A DNA stretch of 64,000 nt from Rhizomys pruinosus (lineage: Eukaryota; Chordata; Mammalia; Rodentia; Spalacidae), in NCBI GenBank assembly GCA_009823505.1, contig VZQC01013986.1, positions 362,418 through 426,417 on the forward strand, read 5' to 3'. Of this stretch, positions 40,490 through 52,697 are shown in pieces. Every line of letters begins with the position of its first letter. Positions within the stretch are counted from its first letter, which is position 1. Under the pieces are notes generated by a model that saw only the letters and a program-made list of their open reading frames with translations, was not told the origin of the DNA and ran no database searches. The translations under genes were made by a program, and so were the position numbers.

Positions 40490-41975
40490 TGAGTTCTGTG
40501 ATCCTCATTGTCAACTTCACTGGATTTAAAATTCTTCAGTCAGCTGACAGACTACAGACCAGACCCTCTGTCCAGAGTGTGTAGTGCTGAGTCACAGTTG
40601 ACATTTATATAGGAAAAACCATATCCGGGGGTGGAAAGTTTCAGTCCCCAAGCTTAGCGGTGGGAAGCCCCTCTAACAATTCCTATTCTCTAAAAGCAAG
40701 CCAAGCATAAACTACAGAAGCCATGCAGAATGAATTAGTTTCTAAGCAAACAGGTACATGCTGATCTGTTCTCAAAACTCCTGTCCCAGTTCAAGTGAAT
40801 TAAACTTTTCTTTTTTTATTTTTATTTTTTAAATGCGTATGAATGTACTGTCTGCATGTAGGTTGGTGCATCCGTGTGTACAATGCCGCAGAGGTCAGAA
40901 GAGGGTGTCGGATTCCCCTGGAACTGGAGTTAAAGACGGTTCTCAGCTGCCATGTGGGTGCTGGGAATCGAACCCGGCTCCTCTGCAAGAGCAGTCGGTG
41001 CTCTTAACCGCTGAGCCATCTCTCCAGCCCCTAAACTTTTCTTTTATTCCCATACTTGGAGTTAGGTTTTTATCTACTGGGCTCAGCTGAGGCTCATAGT
41101 ATGGCATAGCTGTGGGCGATCTTGAGGAGCTTATCACAGAATCACTTAGGAGACACACTTCTGGGAGTATCTTTGAGGGCATTTCTAGAGAGTTTTAATT
41201 AGGAAGGGAAGACAAGACCCACCCTGAGTGTGGATGACACAATCCCATGGTCTGTGGTTCCAGACTTCATAAAAAGGGGAAAGGGAGAAAGAAGCTGAGC
41301 AGCAACCTCCGGCCAGCTGCTTCCCCTGCCTCCACAACCGGAGCCATTCTTGCCGCTCCAGCTTTCTCGGTGCTGGACTGCACCCTCAAGCTGTGGCTAA
41401 AGCAAACTTGCTTTGTCAGGTATTTTGTAACTGCAGTGAGAAAAGAAACTTCTTGCTTCTGTTGCTGGGATAAAACACTCTTCATGGGGGAAGACAGGGC
41501 AGAAATCGTGGAGGAAACCGTTTGTTCTAGCTCGCGTTTACCCAGCCTTTTTTTTTTTAACACAGTCTCCCTACAGCATCCGCTGGCCTGAAACTCACTC
41601 TGTAGACCAGGTTGGTCTTGAACTCACAGAGATCCACCTGTCTCGGCCTCCCGAATGCTAGGATTAAAGGCGTGCGCCACCAAGTCCGGCTTAAAGACAG
41701 TTCTTAGCCGCCATGTGGGTGCTAGGAATCGAACCCGGGTCCTCTGCAAGAGCAGTCGGGGTGCTCGTAACCGCTGAGCCGTCTCTCCAGCCCCAGCCAG
41801 CTTTCTTATACAGCTCAGGCTCACCTCACCCACAGCGGCCTGGGCAGTCCTACAGTCGATTCAGAATCAGGTCAGCCGCCCCCACAAGCCACTCTGATCT
41901 GTTAAATCCTCAACTGAAACACCGTTCTCAGGTGATTCTAGGCTGTGTCAAGTTGACAGTTAAAGCTAACTTAGT
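40490..41975. repeat. 'tgtcaacttgac'-type interspersed repeat, interrupted by SINEs
   Basis: Starts with 'tcctcattgtcaacttcact' and includes the body 'gacccaccctgagtgtggat' and the 3' part 'gtcaggtattttgtaactgc'. It ends with an inverted 'tgtcaagttgacag' at 41947-41960. B2 (40806-41034, -), B1 (41550-41690, -) and a B2 piece (41695-41795, -) are inserted. Related copies lie at 45920, 47745, 50190 and 58130. Family not named. Confidence 0.6.
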
Positions 41976-42097
41976 TACTTAATACATGTTCTTATTTTAC
42001 AATTTCATCTGGGCTCCAGAACTAATCTATAAGGTAGTGGATACATGAATTATAGATTTCAGCTATATTCTTCAGTTTACCTTAAAAATTTCAATAG

Positions 42098-43051
42098 TCA
42101 GCTGGGCGTGGTGGCACACACCTTTAATCCTAGCACTTGGGAGGCAGAGGCAGGCAGATCTTTGTGAGTTCAAGACCAGCCTGGTCTACAGAGTGAGCTC
42201 CAGGACAGCTGGGGCTATAGGGAGACCCTGTCTCGAAAAGACCAAAAAAATAAATAAATAGAAAATAAAAAATAAAAATAAAAGCTTCATTTTACAGGGT
42301 TGAAGAGATGGCTCAGTGGTTAAGAGCACTGGCTATTCTTTCGAAGGACTCAGGTTCAATTCCCAGCACTCACTTGGCAGCTAACAAACATCTATAACTT
42401 CAGTGCTAGGGAATCTGACACCCTCTACTGACCTCCGTGGGCACTACACAACATGGGTGCACTTACATAAATGCAGGCAATACACACATACACACAAAAT
42501 AAAAACAATAAAATATGTTTTTTAAAAGCTTAATTTTAGCTGGGCGTGGTGGTACACGCCTTTAATCCTCGCATTTGGGAGGCAGAGGCAGAGGCAGAGG
42601 CAGAGGCAGAGGCAGGTGGATCTTTGTGAGGTCAAGGCCAGCCTGGTCTACATAGCGAGTTCCAGGACAGCCAGAGCTACAGAGACCCTGTCTCAAAAAG
42701 ACCAAAAAATAGAATAAAATAAATTAAAAAATAAAAAGTTTAATTTTACAATAAATTTTCTTTTTTTAATTTTTTATTTTTCTATGTGTATGAATGTACT
42801 GTCTGCATGTAGGTTTGTGCACCCATGTCGTGTAATGCCTCGGAGGTCTGAAGAGGGTCTCGGATTCCCCTGGAACTGGAGTTCTCCTAGAATTGGTGTT
42901 ACAGATGATTCTCAGCCACCTTGTGTGTGCTGGGGATCGAACCCGGGTCCTCTGCAAGAGGAGTCGGCGCTCTTAACCGCTGAGCCATCTCTCCAGCCCA
43001 AGACCTTTCTTTCTCATTTAGGAGGCATAAATTAACTGTTTGTGTGTGTGC

Positions 43052-43085
<34 letters not shown>
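42098..43085. repeat. SINE cluster B1, B2, B1, B2 and TG microsatellite
   Basis: B1 42098-42250 (+), B2 42298-42510 (+), B1 42537-42720 (+), B2 42760-43000 (-), and (TG)n 43039-43083. The B1 at 42537 carries six GAGGCA hexamers (42579-42614) where other copies have two. Confidence 0.88.
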
Positions 43086-43124
43086 ATGGATGCTTATGTG
43101 TAAAGGCATCTCATCCCCATAATT

Positions 43125-43615
43125 TTTTTAACTTTTTAAAAAAATTTTATACAAGATTACATTACAAATCAAATCTAGGCCCGTGTCCCCCTCCTTACTC
43201 CCCCACCCCACCAGAGCTCATGCATTCTGCCAAACATGTTTTTCATCTTTTGATGTTTGTCTCAGTCTCTCTCAAAATTCTCCATGCAGAAGTTGACTGT
43301 TTCAAGCAGAAGTTCACCATTTCAGTCAGTTCTTTGACGCAGTCTTTCTGTTGTTGTTGATGTTGTTTCCAATATGCATCACTCCCAAATACTTGGGACA
43401 AAAGCTCAAGGAGCCCTGCACAAGAAATACAAGTAGGAAATTGGTGCTAGCATCCACAGATGAGGGATACCATTCATCATTTGTTTTTCTGGGACTGTGT
43501 TACTTCACTTAACATAGTATCTTCTAGTTCCATCCATTTACCTGCAAAGTTCATGATGCCATCTTTCTTTACCACTGCATAGAACTCCATTGTGTAGATA
43601 TAGCACATCACCATA
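43125..43615 (-). mobile_element. L1 3' end fragment
   Basis: Inverse complement of the same L1 3' region seen at about 2960-3430: the end of ORF2 ('aatggagttctatgcag') and the UTR with 'gaagttcaccatttcagtca' on +. Truncated 5'. Confidence 0.85.
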
Positions 43616-45919
43616 ATATTTTGTCTATGCTAGGTTTTCTTTTAAACATTTTTTTCTTCTCATTAAGAGTATGTTGGAGAAAGCACAATGATTTGTTAAA
43701 ATAATTTAATCCATAACGGTCACTTCAGAATTATTAATTTATCACAATAATATTTATTGAAGTATAAATAAAAGCTATGTCTTTAGTTTTGCACACAGAA
43801 CGTGCTTTCATGTATTCATTGTTTCAAACAGACATCCTAAAATAATTTCTCTTTACAGCTTTTATCTATGAAGGATTTATGTTCTCAATAAGGATTTTAT
43901 TTGGCTGCTTGGGAAGAATCTTTCTAAATTATTATTATTATTTCTTTTTTTTTTTTTTTTTGGTCTTTTTGAGATAGGATCTCCCTGTAGCTCTGGCTGT
44001 TCTGGAACTCACTCCTCTGTAGACCAGGCTGGTCTTGAACTCACAGAGAGCTGCCAGCCTCTGCCTCCCAAGTGCTAGGATTAAAGGTGTGTGCCACCAC
44101 GCCTGGCTTAAATGATTATTTTTGAGATCTTGAGACACCCAAATACATCTTTAAAACCCAATTAGTTCCAGTCCAATTGCCTAAAAAAAAAAAAAAAAAA
44201 CAAGCCAATTAGTTTACAAAACATTTGCATAAATTACATTGCTTCTAGGTCATGCTGCTTTAGTTATTTGTCTTTAAAAAATCAATTTAGCCGGGCGTGG
44301 TGGCACACACCTTTAGCCCTAGCAGTCGGGAGGCAGAGGAAGGTGGATCTTTGTGAGTTCAAGGCCAGTCTGGTCTACAGAGTGAGTTCCAGGACAGCTG
44401 GGGCTACAGGGAGACCCTGTCTCAAAAAGACAAAAACAAAACAAACGAAAACATCAATTTATAGCCTGGCATGGTAGTGCATGCCTGTAATTCCAGCACT
44501 CAGGAGGCAGAGGCAAGCGGATCTCTGTGAGTTCAAGGCCAGCCTGGTCTACATAGCGATCTCCAGGTCAGCTGGGACTAAAGGGAGACCCTGTCTCAAA
44601 AAGACCAAACAATGAACACATGTTAAAGGTTGCCTCTAATTATGATCTGTACAATTTCCCATCATTTGTCATGATGAAGTCTATAACAACTTCTGCTATC
44701 TCTTTTAATTTATCTTTTTTTTTTTTGAAATGTAAAAAGACTAACAGAAAACTCAGTTTTGGTAAAGGACTTTGACCTGGACTTTTTAAAAAATTTTTTT
44801 ATCTATTATTTTTCTTTTATTAATTTTATTTATTTCTGTATGTGTATGAATGTACTGCCTGCATGCAAGTCTGTGCACCCGTGTCGTGCAACGCCGTGGG
44901 GGTCAGAAGAGGGTCTCGGATTCCCCTGGAGCTGGAGTTCTCCTGAAATTGGAGTTTCAGACGGCTCTCGGCCACCATGTGGGTGCTGGGGATCGAACCT
45001 GGGTCCTCTGTAAGAGCAGTCGGTGCTCTTAACCGCTAGGCCATCTCTCCAGCCCAGACCTGGACTTTTAAATTTCAGGTATTTTCATAAATTTTCTTTT
45101 CTAAAAAAAAAAAATCCAAACTGCTGGGATTTCTTGGGATGTCCTCTTGTTTGAGTTATTGTAAGTGCACACCTAAGACAACATCACCTTGTCTCTATTT
45201 AGACCCGCTAAACTACATTACAATACTTAGGAATCAGCATTTATGTATAGGTTGAATATGTTAATTGATAATCTTTTTTGTGTGTGTTTTTGAGAGGGGG
45301 TCTCCCTTTAGTCCCACCTGACCTGGAGCTTGCTCTGTAGACCAAGCTGGCTTTGAACTCACAGAGATCCACCTGCCTCTGCCTCCCAAGTGCTAGTATT
45401 AAAGGGGAGCACCACCACACCCAGCAATATATCTTTTAACTTCCCTCTACACTTTAGTTCACATATATACACACAAACATGCAGAACTTTCCCTTAGCTT
45501 TTGTTTGACTTCTTTTTCTTATTGATATTATGATTTTTTTTTTTTTGTCTTTTCAAGACAGGGTCTCCCTGTAGCCCCAGCTGTCCTGAAACTCACTGTG
45601 TAGATCAGGCTGGCCTTGAACTCACAAATCTGCCTGCCTCTGCCTCCCAAGTGCTAGGATTAAAGGTGTGTGCCACCACGCCCGGCTTGCTATTATTTTT
45701 TTTATGTGTATGAGTATTTTGCCTGTTTGTATATAAGTGCCCATGGAGGCACGAAGAGGGCATTGGATGCCCTTGAACTAGAGTTGCTAGATGCCATGTG
45801 GGTGACAGGAACCGAACCCCAGTCCTCTGCAAATGCAGCCAGGCCTCTTAACCTCTGAGCCTTTGTTTGACTGCTTTTGTCAGACTTTCTGTTTTGACTA
45901 CTCAGCATTTATTTACCCA
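43616..45919. other. Intergenic, SINE-rich, no gene
   Basis: B1 43955-44108 (-), B1 44288-44445 (+), B1 44463-44610 (+), B2 44810-45055 (-), B1 45280-45425 (-), B1 45540-45688 (-), old B2-like 45695-45865 (-). The remaining segments are AT-rich and unassigned. Confidence 0.78.
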
Positions 45920-46345
45920 GGAATAATGGTTAATCCTGTCAATTTATTTGGACCAAAGATGACTAGAAGGTTAGCAAAATAGACTTAAGGGTGTGTCGAT
46001 GAGGATATTTCCAGAGATGATTGAAATGTGGGACATCAGCTGAGGGGAGATGACCCACTCTGAAAGTGCGTAGCATTGTTCAATATGCTGGGGTCACAGA
46101 ACAAAAAGAGGGGAAGGAGGAAGCCTGCTGGTGTGGCCTGCTTTCTGACTCTGCTGCCTATTCCCATGAGCCAAGTAGTATCTGCAATGGCCCCACGGCT
46201 GTGATAGCCTGCTTCAGCCCAGATCCAAAGCTGTGGACCCAGCCAACCTGGACTGAAATCCATGAGACTGTGAGCCAAAATCTTTCCTCTTTCAAACTGT
46301 CTTGGATATTTGTCACAGCAATGAAAAGTTTGAGTAACATGCCAG
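45920..46345 (+). repeat. 'tgtcaacttgac'-type interspersed repeat
   Basis: Contains 'atgacccactctgaaagtgc' and ends 'ttgtcacagcaatgaaaagt', the same layout as the copies at 41.1-41.5 and 58.1-58.5 kb. Confidence 0.6.
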
Positions 46346-47309
46346 GGTATTTCCTCAAGTCACATAAAGTAGCATACATACTCAAGCTGTGTCTGTTCTT
46401 AGCTTGAGGCTGTTCAGTGTAAACAACAGACTTTCCTAATCCTCAGAGTTCCCTTGGAGAAGACTATACAGGGCTGGCTGGCAAGTGAGCTTCTGGGAGA
46501 AATCAGAAAGAATGCCTTGTTGAATCCAATTTTGACGCATTGCTTCAGATCTTTACATAGCCATAAGTGGGAATATCTCAATTCCCTTAAGGAGACCTGA
46601 GACAGAAGAGTGGTCCCACATCTCCTATACAAGAAAGGTTTAGTTTACAGTTCAGCAGGCTGAAAGCCCAAGTTCAAGCAGCCTTGTTGCTTTAGCCTCT
46701 GGCGGGTGCTCCCTTGGCTGGGTCACTTCATGGCACATGGCATCATAGCAAAAACATGTGTGAGAAAGAGAAATCATATGCAAGACAGGTAGCCAGAAAG
46801 CAAGGAAGGTTGGCCAGGCTTGCTCTTTTTTGTTGTTGTTTTGTTTTCATTTTATTTATTTTTGTATGTGTATGAATGTACTGTCTGCATATAGGTTTGT
46901 GCACCCGTGTCGTGCAATGCCGTGGAGTTCAGAAGAAGGTGTCGAAATTCCCCTGGAACTGGAGTTAAAGACAGTTCTCAGCTGCCATGTGGGTGCTGGG
47001 GATCAAACCTAGGTCCTTTGCAAGAGCAGTCTGCGATCTTAACTGCTAGGCCATCTCTCCAGCCCCAGGCTTGCTCTTTTATAACAGCTTACTCCCGTAG
47101 TAACTGGGGCCCCAGGATCGACCTTAATCTCTATTGAAGGCAATGCTTAGGAATGCTCTAGTCATGTCTCACTAGGCACCACCTCTTACATGTTCCACCA
47201 TCAACAACCTTGCATGTGGATAAAAAATTGTCCTAGCCTATAATTAGCTAGCTCATCCTATCCCCAGAAGTCTATCATGCCCATTGCCATATGTCTAGTT
47301 TATAAGTTG

Positions 47310-47340
<31 letters not shown>

Positions 47341-47744
47341 ATGTGTGTGTGTATACATGCCATTGTCCACAGTGGGCTGAGCCCTGCTCCCTGCTATATC
47401 AATTAGTAGTCAAGAAAATGCTCTACAGACATGTCATAATTATGTATGTAATCAATAATTATAGACAGTAATTATTCAGAACATAGAGATATCTATATAT
47501 TCTAAGATATATACTTTAAATATATTTAAAATTTTGTGAGTATGTGCACATGAATGCAGGTATCCATGGAGGCCTGAAGAGCCCATGGATATGGATTTAC
47601 AGGTGGTTGTGAGCCTCCCGATATGGGTGCTGGGAACCAAACTTGGGTCCTCTGCAAGAGCAGTACTTTTAATGCCGGGATGTATCTCCACCCCAAATCT
47701 ATTTCTTCACTTTCTGTTCTATTCTGTTCTGAATAATTACTGAA
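46346..47744. other. Intergenic with B2 (-) and GTGC microsatellite
   Basis: B2 46845-47067 (-), a (GTGC)8 run at 47309-47340 continuing as GT to 47352, and an old B2-like element 47540-47690 (-). No gene. Confidence 0.78.
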
Positions 47745-48534
47745 GAGTGCTGGTTAGTTTTTGTCAACTTGACACTAACTAGAGTAACTAGGAAGCGAGA
47801 ACCTCAACTAAAGAATCCCTACAGATTGGCCTGTGAAAATGTGTGGAGGGCATTTTCTCAATGGCAAATTGATGTAGCAGAGCACAGCCTACTGTGGTAG
47901 TGCCATCACTGGGCAGGTTTAAGAAAGGCAGCTGAGTAATCCAGAGGAAGCAAGCTGCTAAGCAGTTGTAGGAATGAAACTTTGTCTGGCTCGAGGCAGG
48001 ACCTGCAAGTCCTGTCCCAGAACTTCTGTGAGTTATCTGATACTCCATGGGCATTCAAGTTGCCTCTGTGAGTTATCTGTATCCCCATGAGGTTGGGATA
48101 GTGCGGTATATCCTGCATTGCCTATCCCTGCAAAGTTCCAGACCCTGAAGTCATTGAGCAAAATGTCACACCTCTAGTTTACTGCTGCATAAACAGGACC
48201 TCTGCAGCCCCAGTAGGAGCCAAGGTGGCTAGCCCTTCCCTTCCTCCTGCCCCACAATTCTTTGCCCAAAGCACAGTAGCTTTTAGTATATAAACACATT
48301 GCTGTCATGAATAAAACCGAGTCTTTCTCCCAGACCCTCTCTTTGAGTCAGTTTCATTTCTCAGGTGATTTCTCATGGTTCCCTCCCCACTTCTTGCCAG
48401 GAGCTCAGCCTAGGAACTGTTAGCCTGCTGGCAGGAGACAGCTCTGAGGCTTACAGCCTTGTGAAACTGCCAGCCTGGTTCTAGGAGGGAAGAACATCGT
48501 GGGGATTGCGGCCATGTGTGATTAAAGGGCCAAT

Positions 48535-48576
<42 letters not shown>

Positions 48577-48690
48577 ACAACAAGCAGTGTTCTGTGGGCT
48601 CTGCTTGAGTACGCCTTTCCTACTCTCAATGACAGACCAATCATGACATGTAAACCAAATAAACTGTTTCCTCCCCAAGCTGCTTTAGGT
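47745..48690 (+). repeat. Interspersed repeat split by an LTR insertion
   Basis: The left part 47745-47966 ('tttgtcaacttgacactaac', 'aagcaagctgctaagcagt') continues after the LTR at 48583 ('agcagtgttctgtgggctct' to 'aaataaactgtttcctcccc'). Confidence 0.7.
47967..48582 (+). mobile_element. Solo ERV LTR with 6-bp target duplication
   Basis: Starts TGTAGGAATG, ends CAACAACA, and is flanked by AGCAGT on both sides (47961-47966 and 48583-48588). TATATAAA is at 48287-48294 and AATAAA at 48310-48315, giving a very short predicted R region. A (TA)n run of about 37 bp (48538-48574) lies at the end of U5. The LTRs at 50462-50996 and 52698-53389 are inverted relatives. A 6-bp duplication fits class II ERVs. 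Confidence 0.82.
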
Positions 48691-48724
48691 CAGAGTTTTT
48701 TAAAAAACATTTTATTTATTATTA

Positions 48725-50189
48725 TTTTTTTAATTTTTTTTTTATTTCTGTATGTGTATAGATGTATTGTCTGCATGCAAGTCTGTGCACCCATGTCGTG
48801 CAATGCCATGGAGGTCAGAAAATGGTGTTGGATTCCCCTGGAACTGGAGTTCTCCTGGAATTGGAGTTTCAGACGGTTCTCGGCCACCATGTGAGTGCTG
48901 GGGATCGAACCGGGTTCTTCTGTAAGAGCGGTCAGCACTCTTAACTGCTAGGCCGTCTCTCCAGCCCCCTTATTTATTATTTTTACTTTATGTATATGAA
49001 TATATTGCTGCTGGGCGTGGTGGCACACACCTTTAATCCTAGCACTCGGGAGGCAGAGGCAGGCAGATCTTTGTGAGTTCAAGGCCAGCAATATATTTAT
49101 TTCTTATTTTTTATTTTTTTTGATCTTTTCGAGACAGGGTCTCCCTGTAGCTCCATCTGTCCTGGAACTCACTCTGTAGACCAGGCTGGCCTTGAACTTA
49201 CAAAGATCCACCTGCCTCTGCCTCCCGAGTGCTAGGATTAAAGGCGTGTGCCACCATGCCCGGCTTTCATTTTCTCTTTTATACTGTCACGTATGTTTAG
49301 GAATCAACCTGTAAAGTGTCACTAAAAACCCCGAGTAGCTTATTTGGTTTGTTTTCTCTCTGAAATGTCTGACCCTATGACCCATTTTCCGTGATGAAAT
49401 ATAGAAGTGATTCCAAGACTAAGTTTTAAGAAGAGGTCTACAGCTTCTTCCTTTGCCACTTGGAAGATTCTCTCATGGGTCTGAGCCACCATTAAGAAGA
49501 ACCCAAATGAGCTACCTTAAGAGAATTAATTGGAGAGAATGGCAAAGCACCTGAATTTAGGCTGCCCTGGCCAACGCATCAGTCATTTGAATGAAGACAT
49601 CTTGGAGGCGTCAGCCTTAGCTGCTCTCTCACCATAGATTCATGGGATCCCTCTGAAAATGCCATTTAGCTCACAGGTACACAAGCTAAAAGCCCCAAAT
49701 CAGGCATCTTCTGTACCTAATAAACATGTCTAGCTTTATCTTCTATGTCTCTTAATTTTTCTCTATACTTTTCATACATTTGGCCTGCATTCTACATAAT
49801 CTCTTCATGTCTATCTTCCATTTTTAATTTTCTTTAGCTGCATATATTATGCTACTCAGCCCAACACTGAGATTTTTTTTCCTTTCCTCTAATATTTTTC
49901 ATTTGTTAAAGTTATATATCAATGTTTGAATTAGCCTGCATGTTTATTGATCATTTTCTCTTTGTCCATGTTTTGTTGCTGTTGTTTATTGAGACAGGGT
50001 CTCCCTATAGCCATAGCTGGCCTGGGACTCACTAGGTAGACCAGTGAACTTTGATCTCACAGAGATCCACCTGCTCTTGCCTGTTGAGTGCTGAGATTAA
50101 AGGCATGCACAACCATACCAAACCAATATTCTTTTTCTTTTTCTTTCTTTTTTTTGTTTTTGGTCTTTTCGAGACAGGGTCTCCCTGTG
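48725..50189. other. B2, B1 fragments and unassigned sequence
   Basis: B2 48725-48969 (-), a 3'-truncated B1 (49012-49090, +) lacking an A-tail, B1 49105-49265 (-), unique sequence 49266-49985, B1 49990-50125 (-), and a B1 5'-end scrap (50158-50189, -) broken by the next repeat. Confidence 0.78.
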
Positions 50190-50461
50190 TCATGGTTAAT
50201 CCTGGGTGTCAACTTGACTGGACTAAGGAACAAATAAGAGAAAAGGGTCTTCTGATTGGACCACCTCAACCCGGATGGCCCACCCCAAATGTGGGTGTTA
50301 CCTTCTGCCGGCAGGCAGTATTTAAGGCCCTGCCTCATAATCCCCTTCTTTGGCAACTTTGTCGTCTTGGGTCCCAGAAAACTCTGCTTCTTCCATGCCT
50401 TCACTCCTGTACCAGTGCACAAAGGTACACTCGGCATACATTAGGTCAAACAGATGGTCCA
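50190..50461 (+). repeat. 'gtcaacttgac'-type repeat fragment
   Basis: 'catggttaatcctgggtgtc' followed by 'aacttgactggac', then 'ctgattggaccacc', ending at the truncated edge of the 3' LTR. Confidence 0.6.
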
Positions 50462-50996
50462 CAATGTTCTTCCCTCCTAGATCCAGGCTGACAGCATCAC
50501 AAGGCTGTAAGATTCCAAACTGTCTCCTGCCAGCATGCTAACAGTTCCTAAGCTGAGCTTCTGGCAAGGAAGGGGGAGGGAACCACGAGGAATCACCCAG
50601 AGAGAAATGAAACAGACTCAAAGAGAAGGTCCAGGAGAGCAATGGTGCTTTATACCAAAATTACTGTGCTTTGGGCAAGGATGTATGGGGCAAGAAGGTG
50701 TGAATGAGGGGAAGGGAAATCTTGGCTCCTACCAGGGGGGCCACAGAGCTCCTGTTTGCGCACCTAATAAACTAGAGGTGTGACATTTTGCTCAATACCT
50801 CAAAGGGAGGCCATCAGGGTCTGGAAATTTGCAGAGATAGGTGAGGCAGGATATACTGCAATATCCCGACCTCATGGAGCTACAGATAACTCACAGAGGC
50901 AACTTGAATGCCCATGGAAATATCAGATAACTTGCAAAAATTCTGGGACAGGACTTGCAGGTCCTACCTGGAGCCAGGCAAAGTTTCATTCTTAAA
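50462..50996 (-). repeat. 3' LTR of the provirus, truncated at its 3' end
   Basis: Aligns with the 5' LTR and the solo LTR from the start (mutated TG) to 'ggaagaacat'. The final U5 part with the TA-rich end is missing where it meets the repeat at 50461. Confidence 0.75.
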
Positions 50997-52136
50997 GCCC
51001 CTCCTTTGTTTCTTATTAAAATGGAGCAGTAATGTCACAATCCCCCAGAAGATTTTCTGGGATGGCCTGATACTGGACTAAAGACATTTGGGCTGTAGCC
51101 GCAAAACTGGCTTTTGACAAACCAGAAAACCGACCTTCTGAGGTGAGAATTAGTTTTAACAAAAGGAATAAATCCAGGTAGTCTAGGGGAACATAGGTTG
51201 CAGGCAACATAGCTTTGTTAAAAATACAACATTTTTCTCCCAAACATAAGGGCATGCAGGCTTCCTTTGATCTTCCTCTGAACATGGAGGCAGTGAAAGT
51301 CTATAGGCCAGTTGCTAGACTCTCCAGTGCATTCGCACCTATGATTTAAGCATAGAAATTGATGCCAGTGCATCGCAAACCAACCAGAAAAGATGCAAAG
51401 AGACCCATTGAGTATGCAGCTTTGCCCTTAAGTGGTGGAGCTCTAAAAAAACCGACAAAACAAAAGTAATACATTTTCTCCCATTAAAACACACAGGTAT
51501 GTGTCTCTAACAATAACATTGCTTGTCCTACACATAAAGACATACAGGTATGTGAATGACATCACTTCTAAGAGTAACATTCTTTATCTTATACATGAAA
51601 ACATACAGATATCACTTGATATCCCTTTTAACATAGATGTTGTTTTTTACTCGCACCCCCAAAGTCCCAAGCCTAGCTACAGAGATCTGTACATGCAACT
51701 ACATTGATGGACCAAAGGTCAGTCACAATTGTCTCCTGTAGGTTTTTCGTTAGCCAGCAATTTCCAGGCTTTGGGGGGAGGGCAGGGGAGAAAAAGGAGT
51801 AAACCATTTTTTGTTGTTGAAGATAGCACCCAGGCTGTCTCAGCCTTTTCCCAGCAGGAGGCTGGTGACTCAGCTCTGGATTTTAGTTTCTCTGGAGGCA
51901 TGGATTGTGAGCCTGGAGGTGAAGCAAAAGTGGCTGCAGATGGCCTTTCACTGAGCTGTTGTCTTGGCTCTCAGGGATGCCCTTTTGCAGTTTATTGATG
52001 AAACATGAATAGTAATAGCATAGGCAGTCAAGTAAACATTATTGAATATACTAGGTTGTGCTGTAGGCTAGCACAGGTGGTTAGAATACCAGTTTAGAAT
52101 ACCATTTTTTTATATTTACTGTAGGTAGAAAATACC

Positions 52137-52355
52137 TCATTTATCATTCCAGTAGATAAATGGATGAAGGCTTGTTAAAATTCTTGTAAGATTCTGAATT
52201 CCATAAGTCCACAGGGGACATCCACAGGGTGATATTAAGGGTCTCACCCAAAAGGAGGCAGCTTCCTGCATGGAGATTTTGACTCCTTGACTCTTAAGGA
52301 GCGCCTTTATTTTTTTAGCCTCTGGGTCCTTTGGAGGTGCCTGTTTGTTTCCCAT
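52137..52355 (-). pseudogene. Remnant ERV gag (matrix-like N-terminus), truncated
   Basis: A 72-codon frame on the minus strand starts Met-Gly-Asn, the usual N-myristoylation context of retroviral Gag. It has a charged, Lys-rich, helix-like first 35 residues as in class II (betaretrovirus-like) matrix proteins, then loses resemblance and stops. Position after the 5' LTR supports gag. No capsid, protease or polymerase follows. Too short to be functional; identity by context. Confidence 0.5.
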
Positions 52356-52697
52356 GATAAAGAAAGGCAGGAAATTCTAGTAGTTAGAGAAAAGACAGAT
52401 CAGACTTATCTTATGTGAAAAAGAGATCTTTTCACAGAAATGGGCCAAAAGCCTGGCTGTATAGAGGAGAAATGCTGAAATACAGATTAAAAGATTAATC
52501 TCACGTGAAAGAGAAATTTTCAAAGAGATAGGCCAATAGCTTGGCAGCTACCTTGAACCCTACTTTCAGGGGGGTACTTTCTCCCTTTCATGGTGAACCT
52601 CAAGAATTTTCCCTCCTGGGGGAAAGGGACTGGAGGACAGCCTGGCAGCAAATATCCTTTCTTTGTTTTCTTCGGATAAGCCCTCTGCTCAGGTGGG

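Noticed and set aside
50051..50491. 146-codon frame crossing 50.1-50.5 kb
   Set aside because: Runs through a B1 piece, an interspersed repeat and the LTR edge, so it is a chance concatenation.
51501..51998. Short plus-strand frames inside the provirus
   Set aside because: They lie on the strand opposite to the ERV and show no domain pattern.
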